Origin: Desulfuromonas versatilis
GTDB taxonomy: Bacteria > Desulfobacterota > Desulfuromonadia > Desulfuromonadales > NIT-T3
Length of the DNA stretch: 64,000 nt
Direction of reading: 5' to 3'
Assembly (NCBI RefSeq): GCF_019704135.1
Contig: NZ_AP024355.1
Location: forward strand, 1,978,001-2,042,000
This document shows, piece after piece, positions 38,086 through 46,372 of the stretch. The notes below the pieces were generated by a model. The model did no database searches and was not told the origin of the DNA. It was given only the letters and a program-made list of their open reading frames with translations. Numbering within the stretch: position 1 is the first letter of the stretch; each line of letters begins with the position of its first letter. The position numbers were made by a program, and so were the translations under genes.

Positions 38086-39480
38086 ATGGCACTTGATTCC
38101 TCAAAATACAGAATCCTGGTCGTCGACGACGAAGAGAGCATGCGGGAGTTTCTCGCCATCATGCTGCACCGAGAGGGTTACCAGGTCGATGTCGGGATGG
38201 ATGGGGGCCAGGCCGTCGAGCGGCTCAAGGAGTGCACCTACGATCTGGTCATCAGCGACATCAAAATGCCCAGGGTTAGCGGGATCGAGTTGCTCAAGCA
38301 TATCAAGGAACGCTTTCCGGAAACCGTCGTGCTGATGATTACCGCCTTCTCAACCACCGAGGAGGCGGTCGAGGCGATGAAGCAGGGGGCCTACGACTAC
38401 ATCACCAAGCCTTTCAAGAACGAGGAAATTCGGCTCATCGTTCAGAACGCCCTCGAGCGCAAACTGCTCCGCCAGGAGAATCTTGCCCTGAAAAAGGAGC
38501 TGGGCAAGCGCTACTCCTTCGGCAATCTGGTGGGCAAGAGCAAGCCGATGCAGGAGGTTTATGACCTGATCCAGAAGGTCGCATCCAGCAAGGCCAACGT
38601 GCTGGTGACCGGTGAGAGCGGTACGGGCAAGGAGCTTGTCGCCAAGGCCATCCATTACAACAGCGAACGGCGCGATAAGCCTTTTGTCCCAATCAACTGC
38701 GGTGCGATCCCCGAAAATCTGCTGGAGAGCGAACTGTTCGGCCACGAAAAAGGCTCCTTTACCGGGGCGGTACAGCAGAAGCAGGGGCTATTTCAGGTGG
38801 CCGAGGGAGGCACGATCTTCCTCGACGAGATCGCCGAACTGCCGCAGATGATGCAAGTCAAGCTGTTGCGGGTTCTTCAAGAGCGGGAGATTCGCAGGGT
38901 AGGGGGGACCAAGGATATCCCGGTGGACGTGCGCCTGGTGGCCGCCACCAACAAGACCCTGGAGCAGCAGGTCGCCGACGGTCAGTTTCGGGAGGATCTC
39001 TTTTACCGGCTCAACGTGATACGCATTCAGCTCCCTTCGCTGCGCGAGCGGCGCGAGGATATCCCTCTGCTGATTGAGCATTTTTTTGAAAAAATCATCG
39101 GGGAAAAGGATATTCAGGTCGCCGAAGGGGCAATGCGTAGGTTGCTCGACTATCACTGGCCCGGCAACATTCGCGAACTTGAAAACGTTGTGGAGCGCTG
39201 CGTGGTCCTGGGGCAGTCCGAAGAGATAGGGGAGGATTGCCTGCCGGCCAATCTGCGCAGCGCTAATGGACCTGGCGCAGGCCCGGGGCTGGTTATTCCG
39301 GACTCGGGTTTTGACCTGGACGGTTATCTGGGGGAAATCGAGCAAAATATCCTGCTCAAGGCTCTGGACAAGACGGGAGGGGTCCGGAAAAAGGCTGCCG
39401 AACTGCTCGGAATCACCTTTCGCTCCATCCGCTACCGGTTGGCCAAGTTTGGGATCGACCCCGATGAGGAGGGGGGGTGA
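38086..39480 (+). CDS. pilR: Sigma-54-dependent response regulator PilR
   Basis: 464 aa. Receiver with phospho-acceptor D58 (VISDIKMPR). AAA+ domain with Walker A GESGTGKELV, sigma-54 loop GSFTGA (Ser variant common in PilR), Walker B TIFLDEIAE, and the Fis-type HTH with KKAAELLGITFRSIRYRL. PilR activates pilA from a sigma-54 promoter, which is present 125 bp downstream at 39604. AAGGGAAAG lies 9 bp before the ATG. The stop codon sits inside the inverted repeat GGTGAC-N7-GTCACC, which may be a binding site. Confidence 0.96.
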   Translation: MALDSSKYRILVVDDEESMREFLAIMLHREGYQVDVGMDGGQAVERLKECTYDLVISDIKMPRVSGIELLKHIKERFPETVVLMITAFSTTEEAVEAMKQGAYDYITKPFKNEEIRLIVQNALERKLLRQENLALKKELGKRYSFGNLVGKSKPMQEVYDLIQKVASSKANVLVTGESGTGKELVAKAIHYNSERRDKPFVPINCGAIPENLLESELFGHEKGSFTGAVQQKQGLFQVAEGGTIFLDEIAELPQMMQVKLLRVLQEREIRRVGGTKDIPVDVRLVAATNKTLEQQVADGQFREDLFYRLNVIRIQLPSLRERREDIPLLIEHFFEKIIGEKDIQVAEGAMRRLLDYHWPGNIRELENVVERCVVLGQSEEIGEDCLPANLRSANGPGAGPGLVIPDSGFDLDGYLGEIEQNILLKALDKTGGVRKKAAELLGITFRSIRYRLAKFGIDPDEEGG

Positions 39481-39532
39481 CGGTTATTGTCACCTGCAAA
39501 TGACGCAAAGGGGTAGGTATCGTGACACGTCA
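39476..39532. promoter_or_regulatory. Candidate PilR binding sites upstream of pilA
   Basis: Inverted repeat GGTGAC-N7-GTCACC (39476-39494) overlapping the pilR stop, and a further GTGACACGTCA at 39522-39532. They lie 73-130 bp before the -24 element. The half-site GTGAC/GTCAC recalls the TGTC-containing sites reported for Pseudomonas PilR; the assignment is inference. Confidence 0.4.
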
Positions 39533-39603
39533 ATATTGCCTGAAGGGTTGCAAGTCCACGAAAACAAACGAAAAAGTAAAATTTGAAAAGGGTTTTTACC
39601 TGT

Positions 39604-39619
39604 TGGCATGGGGGTTGCT
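39604..39619 (+). promoter_or_regulatory. Sigma-54 promoter of pilA
   Basis: TGGCATGGGGGTTGCT, an excellent sigma-54 match with GG at 39605-39606 and GC at 39617-39618. The transcript should start near 39629, giving a leader of about 110 nt. That leader holds a perfect hairpin GCCGGA-GGG-TCCGGC (39692-39706). Confidence 0.9.
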
Positions 39620-39739
39620 TGTAGTAGTGCAAAGGATCGAGGGCTTCCCATCGATTCAAGGGAGGGAAAAAGAACAACCCGATCTCTTAGTGCCGGAGGG
39701 TCCGGCAGCCACTTGCCCACAGTTGAAAGGAGAAAGCGC

Positions 39740-39952
39740 ATGCTGAAGAAATTCAGAAAGAACCAGAAGGGTTTCACCCTGATCGAACTGTTGATCGTTG
39801 TCGCGATCATCGGTATCCTCGCCGCCATCGCTATCCCCCAGTTCGCTTCCTATCGGCAGAAGGCGTTCAACTCCGCAGCCCAGAGTGACGTGCGGACCGT
39901 GCGTACCAACGTCGAAGCCTACTTTGCCGAAAACTACCACTACCCCAACTAA
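39740..39952 (+). CDS. pilA: Type IV pilin PilA, short aromatic-rich (Geobacter-type) form
   Basis: 70 aa. Leader MLKKFRKNQKG, then [20 protein letters not shown] with Glu5; the mature protein would be only 59 aa, lacking the C-terminal head of ordinary pilins. Aromatic residues at mature 1, 24, 27, 32, 50, 51, 55 and 57 make it as aromatic-rich as the electron-pilus pilin of Geobacter metallireducens, from memory. GAAAGGAGA precedes the ATG. An in-frame TTG at 39713, 12 bp after GGAGGG, could give a longer leader, as in the two-isoform pilA of G. sulfurreducens. It is driven by the sigma-54 promoter at 39604 and paired with the PilA-C-like gene 26 bp downstream. Confidence 0.95.
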   Translation: MLKKFRKNQKGFTLIELLIVVAIIGILAAIAIPQFASYRQKAFNSAAQSDVRTVRTNVEAYFAENYHYPN

Positions 39953-39978
39953 CTTGACGAAATAAGGAGGATATAACG

Positions 39979-40347
39979 ATGAGGAAAAATCTTTTCGCTC
40001 TGATCATGGCCGGCCTGCTCGTTGGGGCATTTGCTCTTCCGGCGATGGCTGCCGATTGTTCTGTAGATGGCACTTTTACTTCCTGTGACACTATTCCGGA
40101 TGCTAATGGTGGTGCGGCAGACCTGACGGGCCTCACTTTCTCGCCCAATGTCACCTTTGCCTATCTCTCGGATGGCAATAAGTACCTGATGGGTACATTT
40201 AACTCCAAGGGAACCAAGACCTACGGCGCCGACAGCGACTATTCTGGCCTGTACCAGACTAAAGACGACGTGACTTCTGCCGAGGCTATCCCGACTGACC
40301 AGTCGGCGGCATGGGATTCTGATACTTGGGCTCAGGTTGCAAAGTAA
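39979..40347 (+). CDS. PilA-C / Spc-like partner of the short pilin
   Basis: 122 aa with a clear Sec signal peptide (LFALIMAGLLVGAFALPAMA, cleavage near AMA-ADC) and no prepilin motif. The mature part is a small, mostly beta domain with two Cys near the start (DCSVDGTFTSCD), like the C-terminal head of a long pilin. A strong AAGGAGGATAT precedes the ATG. Position and size match the Geobacter gene variously called spc or pilA-C, whose product stabilises PilA or pairs with it. So pilin here is split over two genes. It is visibly lower in G+C than pilR. A terminator follows at once. Confidence 0.82.
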   Translation: MRKNLFALIMAGLLVGAFALPAMAADCSVDGTFTSCDTIPDANGGAADLTGLTFSPNVTFAYLSDGNKYLMGTFNSKGTKTYGADSDYSGLYQTKDDVTSAEAIPTDQSAAWDSDTWAQVAK

Positions 40348-40367
40348 AGAAGTTGAGTTCATGCAAA

Positions 40368-40398
40368 AGCCCCTCTTTCGACGAGGGGCTTTTTTTTT
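40368..40398 (+). terminator. Rho-independent terminator after the pilA operon
   Basis: Perfect 8-bp stem AGCCCCTC/GAGGGGCT (40368-40375 with 40383-40390), loop of 7, then a run of nine T. It bounds the pilA-pilA-C transcript on the right. Confidence 0.9.
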
Positions 40399-40418
40399 AA
40401 AATCTGCGTGACGAATTT

Positions 40419-42245
40419 ATGAAATTTGGCTTGTCCGGACTCCTGCTGACGCTCCCCTTTTTCAGTTTTCCCTGGCTGACTAACCCCAATGCGACCGCAA
40501 AAGCCTATTGGCTATATTTCTGCGTCATATCGTTGTTGGTTTTTGAATTGTCCCGCGCGAAAAAGCTTTACTTGGACTCATCCATTTGCTTGGGGGGGGG
40601 ATTCGTTGTCGCTCTTTGCATCTCCACATCCTTGAATGGTAATCCCGCGTCGGCTTGGCAATTTGTCGGAATGGCAGCTGTAGCCTGGGGCTTTTTTTAT
40701 CTGACTGCATGCTGGAACCAGCGCTGCACCGATGCGATCACTGTGGTCATGAAGGTTCTACTGAGTGTCGCTGTGTTGTTCGCACTGTTGGGACTCGGGC
40801 AGGGCATTGATTTTTTGGTGAATGGCCGGCGCGCTGGAATGCTTATTCCCTACCTTTTGCCTGGGACCTGGGGCCTTCGTATCAGTGGCCCGTTTGGGCA
40901 ACCAAACTTTCATGCATTGTTGATGACGGCAGGTCTTTGTTCCTTTACCTACGTGTATTTCAAGGAGGTGTGGGGAAAAAGGTCCAAATGGGTTCAGGGT
41001 GGGGGATTACTTCTGGCTCTATTGCTCCTAGTCAATTTTTTCCAGACGGATTCCCGTGGAGGACAGATTGCATTTACAATAGTAGCCATTAGCTTATTAT
41101 GGATTAAATCACGCCATCCAGAGTTTTTCCCCAGCCACCTAGGTTGGAAACCGTTTGCGCTATTGACTGGCCTTGTTTTAATTGCCTATAGTTTTCGCCG
41201 ATTGTTACTGCTGTTTCTGTTTGACCCCAGCCTTGTCTCTGGCCACCATGTAGCGCAATCCTACAGCATCACCTCGCGGATAAACATGTGGCTTTCCTCA
41301 CTGTTAATGGCTTATGATAATCCACTGTTTGGGTTTGGACCAGATAGTTTTAAAAAATACTTGTTTGAATACCAATTAAAAGCCCTTGAAATTCTTCGTT
41401 TTGAATATGAGGATTTATCTTATACGCGCTGGGCGCATAACGAATACCTTCAAGTACTTGCGGAAGGAGGAACTATTTCCTTTTGCCTTCTGATTTTATT
41501 TTTATGCGTCTCGATCACCAAAATCATTAAAAAAATAAAAAATAAAAATGATCAATACACAATTTTTGCTTTTTTATCTCTGATACCTTTTTTTGTCCAA
41601 GCCAGCTTTAGCTGGCCACTGCGATTTTCACCACTTCTGGCAATCTTTTTGGCAATATTAGCAACGTTGCTCCCCAAGGAGCAGTTTCTAACGATTGAAC
41701 TCGGAAAATATAGTCGCTTCTTTTTAATTTTTTCCTGCGGTGCCTTGTTTTATTGCGGGGGTTGGTCCTTGATCAGCGATTTACGCGTGAGTAATTTGAG
41801 CCACGATATTTCTAATAAAGATAATGTTGTCGAGGAATTCACGCAATACTCTACGCTTTCAGAGGGATTTTTCGCCGAAACCGAACTGGTAACCCAGGGT
41901 ATAATCCCTTTTGTCAGATATGCTGTCCGTGAAAAGGACAAAGACTTGGCCATTAAGTTGATTCCTTTTCTTGAGCGCGGTGTTAACGTACGTGGCGATT
42001 ATTGGCTTTGGTACAATTTGGCACGGGTCTTGTTTGTTGCTGGAGATGAAAACAGGTCGAAGACCGCAATCCTGAAGTGTATCGATTTAAATCCGCTCTT
42101 TGGCCCTGGCTGGGCTTTCCGTCACTACCTTGATGTCGTGGAAGCCGCCAGGCAGACAGGGCGCACGATAGAATCGTTTTATCCAAAAAATACTCCAAAA
42201 TTGGGCCTTGATTATGATAGCGCTGTCTTTCTCCAACATCAGTAA
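40419..42245 (+). CDS. O-antigen ligase / PglL-type O-oligosaccharyltransferase-like membrane protein
   Basis: 608 aa with 10 or more membrane helices in the first 440 residues and a soluble C-terminal part. The Wzy_C-type region is clear: PFGQPNFHALLMTAG, a large periplasmic loop with LFGFGPDSFKKYLFEY, and WAHNEYLQVLAEGGTISF. These motifs are shared by O-antigen ligases and by bacterial O-oligosaccharyltransferases that glycosylate pilins. Its place directly after pilA/pilA-C favours pilin glycosylation, by context only. Codon 59-61 run over nine G (40592-40600), a possible slippage site near the 5' end. The gene is A+T-richer than the pil genes and marks the start of the island. Its end overlaps the ABC gene. 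Confidence 0.8.
   Translation: MKFGLSGLLLTLPFFSFPWLTNPNATAKAYWLYFCVISLLVFELSRAKKLYLDSSICLGGGFVVALCISTSLNGNPASAWQFVGMAAVAWGFFYLTACWNQRCTDAITVVMKVLLSVAVLFALLGLGQGIDFLVNGRRAGMLIPYLLPGTWGLRISGPFGQPNFHALLMTAGLCSFTYVYFKEVWGKRSKWVQGGGLLLALLLLVNFFQTDSRGGQIAFTIVAISLLWIKSRHPEFFPSHLGWKPFALLTGLVLIAYSFRRLLLLFLFDPSLVSGHHVAQSYSITSRINMWLSSLLMAYDNPLFGFGPDSFKKYLFEYQLKALEILRFEYEDLSYTRWAHNEYLQVLAEGGTISFCLLILFLCVSITKIIKKIKNKNDQYTIFAFLSLIPFFVQASFSWPLRFSPLLAIFLAILATLLPKEQFLTIELGKYSRFFLIFSCGALFYCGGWSLISDLRVSNLSHDISNKDNVVEEFTQYSTLSEGFFAETELVTQGIIPFVRYAVREKDKDLAIKLIPFLERGVNVRGDYWLWYNLARVLFVAGDENRSKTAILKCIDLNPLFGPGWAFRHYLDVVEAARQTGRTIESFYPKNTPKLGLDYDSAVFLQHQ
40592..40600. repeat. G9 homopolymer inside the ligase gene
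   Basis: Nine G encoding Gly-Gly-Gly at codons 59-61 (ICLGGGFV), in otherwise A+T-rich coding sequence. Loss or gain of one G would truncate the protein early. Confidence 0.6.
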
Positions 42246-43140
42246 AACCTATGATCCCGGGCTCTTCAAAAAAAAGGTTTCCGCCGTAAAGGACCTGAGT
42301 CTGGATGTTCAAGAGGGAGAGGTTTTCGGTCTGGTTGGACCAAACGGGGCCGGCAAGAGTACGACGATTCGCATGTTGCTTGGATTGATCAGGCCAGACA
42401 GCGGCACAATATGTTTTCGTGGCAAGCCATTGGCTGAGGCCGGAATACAGAAAGAGATCGGCTATCTTCCTGAAAATCCATACCTGTATGATCATCTGAC
42501 ATTGCGGGAGCTGTTGGTGTTCTGCAGCCAGGTGTCCGAGATCGCACCTCAGGTTTCCAGGGCCCGGATTGAATACCTGCTGGAGCGAACAGGGATGGCG
42601 GCGGCCCAGAAAAGGCCATTGCGCACCTTTTCCAAGGGGATGTTGCAGCGCGCAGGGATCTGTTTTGCCTTGTTGCACGATCCGTCGGTGGTGATCCTTG
42701 ATGAACCCATGTCGGGGCTTGACCCCCTGGGGCGCAAGATGGTTTTCGATGTTGTCATGGAGTTGAAGGAGCAGGGAAAGACGATCTTTTTTTGCTCACA
42801 CATCCTTAGCGATGTCGAAAGGCTTTGTGACCGGATTGGGGTTTTGGTTGCAGGTCGCCTGGTCAGGGAGTTTTCCCTTCAGGACTTCGAGCAAGAGCGG
42901 GCACGAAGTATTCACCTGCTGTTAGGTCAGGTGTCGGACCCTAAAGAAGAGGCTTTGCGATCCGTCCCCGGCGAGTTCCTGAAAACGCCGAGCGGATGCA
43001 TGCTGTCCATCGCTCCAGGCCAGTTTGCTGAAGTTTCACAGCGACTGGTGGCTCTGGATATACCTGTGCTGGCAACGCGCTCGGAGAGGGTTTCTCTCGA
43101 AGAGCTTTTTCTGCAGACTGTAAAGGAGCATGCGGCATGA
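42214..43140 (+). CDS. ABC transporter ATP-binding protein
   Basis: 308 aa from the ATG at 42214 (a TTG two codons earlier is also possible), overlapping the ligase gene by 32 bp. Walker A GPNGAGKST, Q loop region IGYLPENPYLYD, signature FSKGMLQRAGI (degenerate LSGGQ), Walker B VVILDEPMSGLDPLG and the switch His in CSHILSDVERLCD are all present. The family is the DrrA/NatA-like importer/exporter class with ABC-2 permeases. Together with the permease that overlaps its stop it should form a membrane exporter. The substrate is unknown; similar genes follow pilA in Geobacter, as I recall. Confidence 0.9.
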   Translation: MIALSFSNISKTYDPGLFKKKVSAVKDLSLDVQEGEVFGLVGPNGAGKSTTIRMLLGLIRPDSGTICFRGKPLAEAGIQKEIGYLPENPYLYDHLTLRELLVFCSQVSEIAPQVSRARIEYLLERTGMAAAQKRPLRTFSKGMLQRAGICFALLHDPSVVILDEPMSGLDPLGRKMVFDVVMELKEQGKTIFFCSHILSDVERLCDRIGVLVAGRLVREFSLQDFEQERARSIHLLLGQVSDPKEEALRSVPGEFLKTPSGCMLSIAPGQFAEVSQRLVALDIPVLATRSERVSLEELFLQTVKEHAA

Positions 43141-43946
43141 GGCGGGTAGCGGCTCTGGCATTGATCACATTCAAGGAAGGGATTCGTAATCGTTCGCTTT
43201 TCGGTATTCTTTTCTTTTCGCTTTTTATGCTTGGCCTCAATGTCGCAGTGGCCGGCTTTTTCATGCGTGAGATTGGCAAAGTGACGGTTGATATGAACCT
43301 GAGCGCTCTGTCATTCTCCGGTCTGCTCCTGGTGTTGTTTGTTGGTGTCAACCTGATGGCCAAAGATATTGACCGCAAAACCATTCACCTGGTGCTCTCC
43401 AAGCCGATAAGCCGCATTGAATATCTATGGGGAAAGTATCTGGGGATTGTCTGGTTTGTTCTGGTTTCCCTGTCTGTTTTGCTGTTTTTCTCTAGCGTGA
43501 CGGTTTTTGGGCTCAGGGCTCTTTACCCGGTTTATTTCGGGAATTTTTCCTGGTTGGTTTTTTTTCAGGCCTGCATTTTTATCTTTGTGAAGTTGGCCGT
43601 TCTGAGTTCCATTGTTGTCTTCTTCAGCGCCATTACCACGAGCTCTTTTTTAACTCTGGTGTTGGGTATTTGTTCCTACATCGTTGGTGAGGCTATTGAA
43701 GAAGTTGTTTTTTATTTGAAATCAGGCTTGTCCGGTGATTCTTTCCCGGTCTATATGCAAAAATTCATCGACCTAGTGTCCTTTGTTTTTCCCAATTTTT
43801 CCGTTTTCGATTTTAAACTTGAAGCGGCCCATGGTCTGGCTATTGCTTCGGACAGGCTCGTATTTTCTTTAGGGTATGCTGCTGTTTACGTAACGATTTT
43901 GTTGGTTTGTGGCTCAATTATTTTCAGCAGACGGGAATTTAACTGA
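43137..43946 (+). CDS. ABC-2 type transporter permease
   Basis: 269 aa with about six membrane helices, beginning ALALITFKEGIRNRSLFGIL, the usual ABC-2 N-terminus, and DIDRKTIHLVLSKPISRIEY in the first cytoplasmic loop, a conserved hallmark. Its start overlaps the ATPase stop by 4 bp and its end overlaps the next gene by one base, so the three genes are coupled. Codon use is A+T-leaning as in the rest of the island. Confidence 0.87.
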   Translation: MRRVAALALITFKEGIRNRSLFGILFFSLFMLGLNVAVAGFFMREIGKVTVDMNLSALSFSGLLLVLFVGVNLMAKDIDRKTIHLVLSKPISRIEYLWGKYLGIVWFVLVSLSVLLFFSSVTVFGLRALYPVYFGNFSWLVFFQACIFIFVKLAVLSSIVVFFSAITTSSFLTLVLGICSYIVGEAIEEVVFYLKSGLSGDSFPVYMQKFIDLVSFVFPNFSVFDFKLEAAHGLAIASDRLVFSLGYAAVYVTILLVCGSIIFSRREFN

Positions 43947-44812
43947 TGTGGGGCAGGGTTTTTCTGCTTGGCGTGCTTCTATTGTTGCTCCCTTGCTATT
44001 ATTACCTTGGCGACAAGGTCTGGGGCCAGCGAGAGGAAGTGCGGCGTAGCATTGAGGCCGGCTACGTGATCCCGTCAAAATACAGTCGGGTGCTGGCGCT
44101 GGAGTATAAAGGCCTGTTGTCCGATTTCTTGTTGCTCAAAACGATTACTTTTTTTGGTGAACGGGTTGTTTTCGGGCAGGAACTTAGTCAAGAGGATTGG
44201 CAGTACATAATTGGCAGTTTGGATGCGATAACTGATCTTGATCCTTATTTTCTCGATCCTTATATTCTGGCCGAGGGCCTTCTGACCTGGGAAGCAGGCC
44301 ACTATGCAGACGCCAATCGTTTGCTGGAGAAGGGTCTCGAGTATCGGGTGAATGACTGGCAACTGCCCTTTTTTATTGGATTTAACCATTTCTTTTTTCT
44401 TAAGGACTTTGAAAAGGGCGCTGAATATTTGATGATGGCCAGTCGTTTGCCCAACAGCCCATCCTTTTTGCCCGGTCTTGCTGCGCGGATTGGATATTAC
44501 GGAGACAAAGCGCACACGGCCGTAATGTTTCTTAAAGGGGTTATTGCGCAGACCAGTGACGAACGTCTGAAAAGCAGGCTGAACCTTAGGATGATGGCCT
44601 TGGAGAAGGCTGCATTGCTTGAAGATTTGGTGCAAAAATACCGTGAGGAGCGAGGTTCCCTACCTGAGAAAATTGAGGATCTGGTTTCGGGGGGGTATAT
44701 TGACCAAATCCCGATTGATCCGTATGGGGGCGAGTGGCTCATTATGAAAAATGGGCGGGTTTTCAGTACTAGCAAGTTTGTAGAAAAATTGGACGAAAAC
44801 ACCGGGAATTGA
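43946..44812 (+). CDS. Membrane-anchored TPR-like protein
   Basis: 288 aa. One N-terminal membrane helix (VFLLGVLLLLLPCYYYLGD), then helical repeats of TPR type (DLDPYFLDPYILAEGLLTW, YADANRLLEKGLEYRVNDWQ, FEKGAEYLMMASRLPNSPS). The C-terminus (REERGSLPEKIEDLVSGGYI, IPIDPYGGEW) resembles the tail motif often seen in such proteins and in pseudopilin-like domains. It is translationally coupled to the ABC permease (1-bp overlap), suggesting an accessory of the exporter or of pilus biogenesis. No enzymatic motif. Confidence 0.7.
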   Translation: MWGRVFLLGVLLLLLPCYYYLGDKVWGQREEVRRSIEAGYVIPSKYSRVLALEYKGLLSDFLLLKTITFFGERVVFGQELSQEDWQYIIGSLDAITDLDPYFLDPYILAEGLLTWEAGHYADANRLLEKGLEYRVNDWQLPFFIGFNHFFFLKDFEKGAEYLMMASRLPNSPSFLPGLAARIGYYGDKAHTAVMFLKGVIAQTSDERLKSRLNLRMMALEKAALLEDLVQKYREERGSLPEKIEDLVSGGYIDQIPIDPYGGEWLIMKNGRVFSTSKFVEKLDENTGN

Positions 44813-44814
44813 GA

Positions 44815-45115
44815 AATGGCTTCGACAAATTCTTTGCTGAACACCATTTTGCCCATCGCCTCAGTCCGCCGCGCCACTCACAGAATAACGGTTTGGTGGA
44901 GAGCTCTAATGGTCGCAATAAGGAAGTCTACACTAAGAGCCGTTTCGATTCCTCCAAGGATTTAAAAACGATACCCGTGCCCAATGTCATATTTTTACTG
45001 CCATTACCTTCCTCAGCGGGATCATAAGACACTCGTTGAGGCGCTGGATCCTTGGCAAAAAGATCAACCCGAGTTATTTCGAAAAATTGTCTGGTTGCAT
45101 CCGGGATCTGACATC
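44815..45115 (+). pseudogene. Remnant of an IS481-like transposase (C-terminal end, frameshifted)
   Basis: In one frame, HRLSPPRHSQNNGLVESSNG followed by SRFDSSKDLKT is the catalytic-Glu end of an integrase-core transposase. Near 44975 the homology moves to the next frame (YCHYLPQRDHKTLVEALDPW followed by QKDQPELFRKIVWL), which matches the usual C-terminal block. The N-terminal two thirds, the inverted repeats and an intact frame are absent. It lies inside the island, between the exporter genes and the sugar genes, and marks an old insertion. Confidence 0.8.
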
Positions 45116-45194
45116 CGTCAGAGGCAAAATGGTTTTTTCTTCCGCGCTCTGAATATCCCCTTGCTTTGTTAAATACTTGAAGAGGTATGTCTTG

Positions 45195-46340
45195 TTGAAG
45201 GTTTTGTCCGTTTTTGGAACACGGCCCGAGGCGATCAAGATGGCTCCCGTTGTGAAGGCACTGAGGGACCACCCGGAATGCTTTGACAGTCTGGTTTGCG
45301 TGACGGCGCAGCACAGGCATATGCTCGATCAGGTTTTGTCCCTGTTTAAAATTTTTCCTGATGTAGACCTGAATCTTATGAAGCCAAAGCAGGATCTCAC
45401 TGATATTACAGCAAATGTTCTTGTTGGCATGCGTGATGTACTCCGAGACCTGCGCCCCGACTTGGTGCTGGTGCATGGTGATACCACCACGGCCCTGGCA
45501 GCCGGTTTGGCTTCATATTATGAAAAAATCCCGGTTGGACACGTAGAGGCCGGACTGCGTACCAAAAACATCTACTCCCCCTGGCCTGAAGAAATCAACC
45601 GTCGTCTGATCGCTGGTATCGCGTGTTTGCATTTTGCCCCTACCGATCAGGCGCGTGAGAACTTGTTGCAAGAAGGTGTCTCCCCATCCAAAATTCATGT
45701 CACTGGCAATTCAGTCGTTGATGCGCTGTCTAAGGTAACGGGCCTGATTAAATCCGACCCCGCTGTGCAAAAATCACTGGCCGAAAAATTTTCTTTTCTG
45801 GACCCGCAGGCAAAGCTGATCCTGGTTACAGGGCATCGTCGTGAAAATTTTGGCGATGGGCTCAAGGACATCTGTCGGGCATTGGTTGATCTTGCAAGCT
45901 GTGACGGTGTGCAAATCATTTATCCGGTGCATTTGAATCCCCAGGTCCGTGATCCCGTGGTTCGGCTACTGGGGGGATGCGCCAACATACATCTCATCGA
46001 GCCGCAAGAGTATTTGGCATTTGTCTATCTTATGATCCGATCAGATCTGATTCTCACCGACTCCGGCGGCATCCAGGAAGAGGCCCCATCTCTTGGCAAA
46101 CCTGTTCTCGTCTTACGCCATACCACCGAGAGGCCCGAAGTGGTGGCAAGTGGTGCAGTTCGTCTGATCGGGACAGATCCGAGTGCCATTTTTCGGCATG
46201 CGACCCACATGCTCTTCCATTCGGGTTTGGACAGATCTGAAAACGTTGCGTATAACCCCTATGGGGATGGCAAAGCCAGTGAGCGCATTGTGGCTGTGCT
46301 GATGAAGGGTTTAAGCGACCACCGCGCTGAGGGGCAGTAA
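45195..46340 (+). CDS. wecB: UDP-N-acetylglucosamine 2-epimerase (non-hydrolysing)
   Basis: 381 aa from the TTG at 45195, chosen because AGAGGT lies 7 bp upstream and the protein then begins MKVLSVFGTRPEAIK, the family N-terminus. Other motifs: VTAQHRHMLDQVL, VHGDTTTALA, VGHVEAGLRT, TGHRRENFGDG, LTDSGGIQEEAPSLGKPVLV. It makes UDP-ManNAc for surface polysaccharide or protein glycans. It is the first gene after the transposase remnant and begins the sugar part of the island. Confidence 0.93.
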   Translation: MKVLSVFGTRPEAIKMAPVVKALRDHPECFDSLVCVTAQHRHMLDQVLSLFKIFPDVDLNLMKPKQDLTDITANVLVGMRDVLRDLRPDLVLVHGDTTTALAAGLASYYEKIPVGHVEAGLRTKNIYSPWPEEINRRLIAGIACLHFAPTDQARENLLQEGVSPSKIHVTGNSVVDALSKVTGLIKSDPAVQKSLAEKFSFLDPQAKLILVTGHRRENFGDGLKDICRALVDLASCDGVQIIYPVHLNPQVRDPVVRLLGGCANIHLIEPQEYLAFVYLMIRSDLILTDSGGIQEEAPSLGKPVLVLRHTTERPEVVASGAVRLIGTDPSAIFRHATHMLFHSGLDRSENVAYNPYGDGKASERIVAVLMKGLSDHRAEGQ

Positions 46341-46372
46341 CGCCTCCTCATTGCTGGAAGGTAAGGGCGGCC

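Noticed and set aside
39608-39739. Longer PilA from an ATG inside the promoter
   Set aside because: That ATG lies upstream of the predicted transcript start near 39629, so it would not be in the mRNA.
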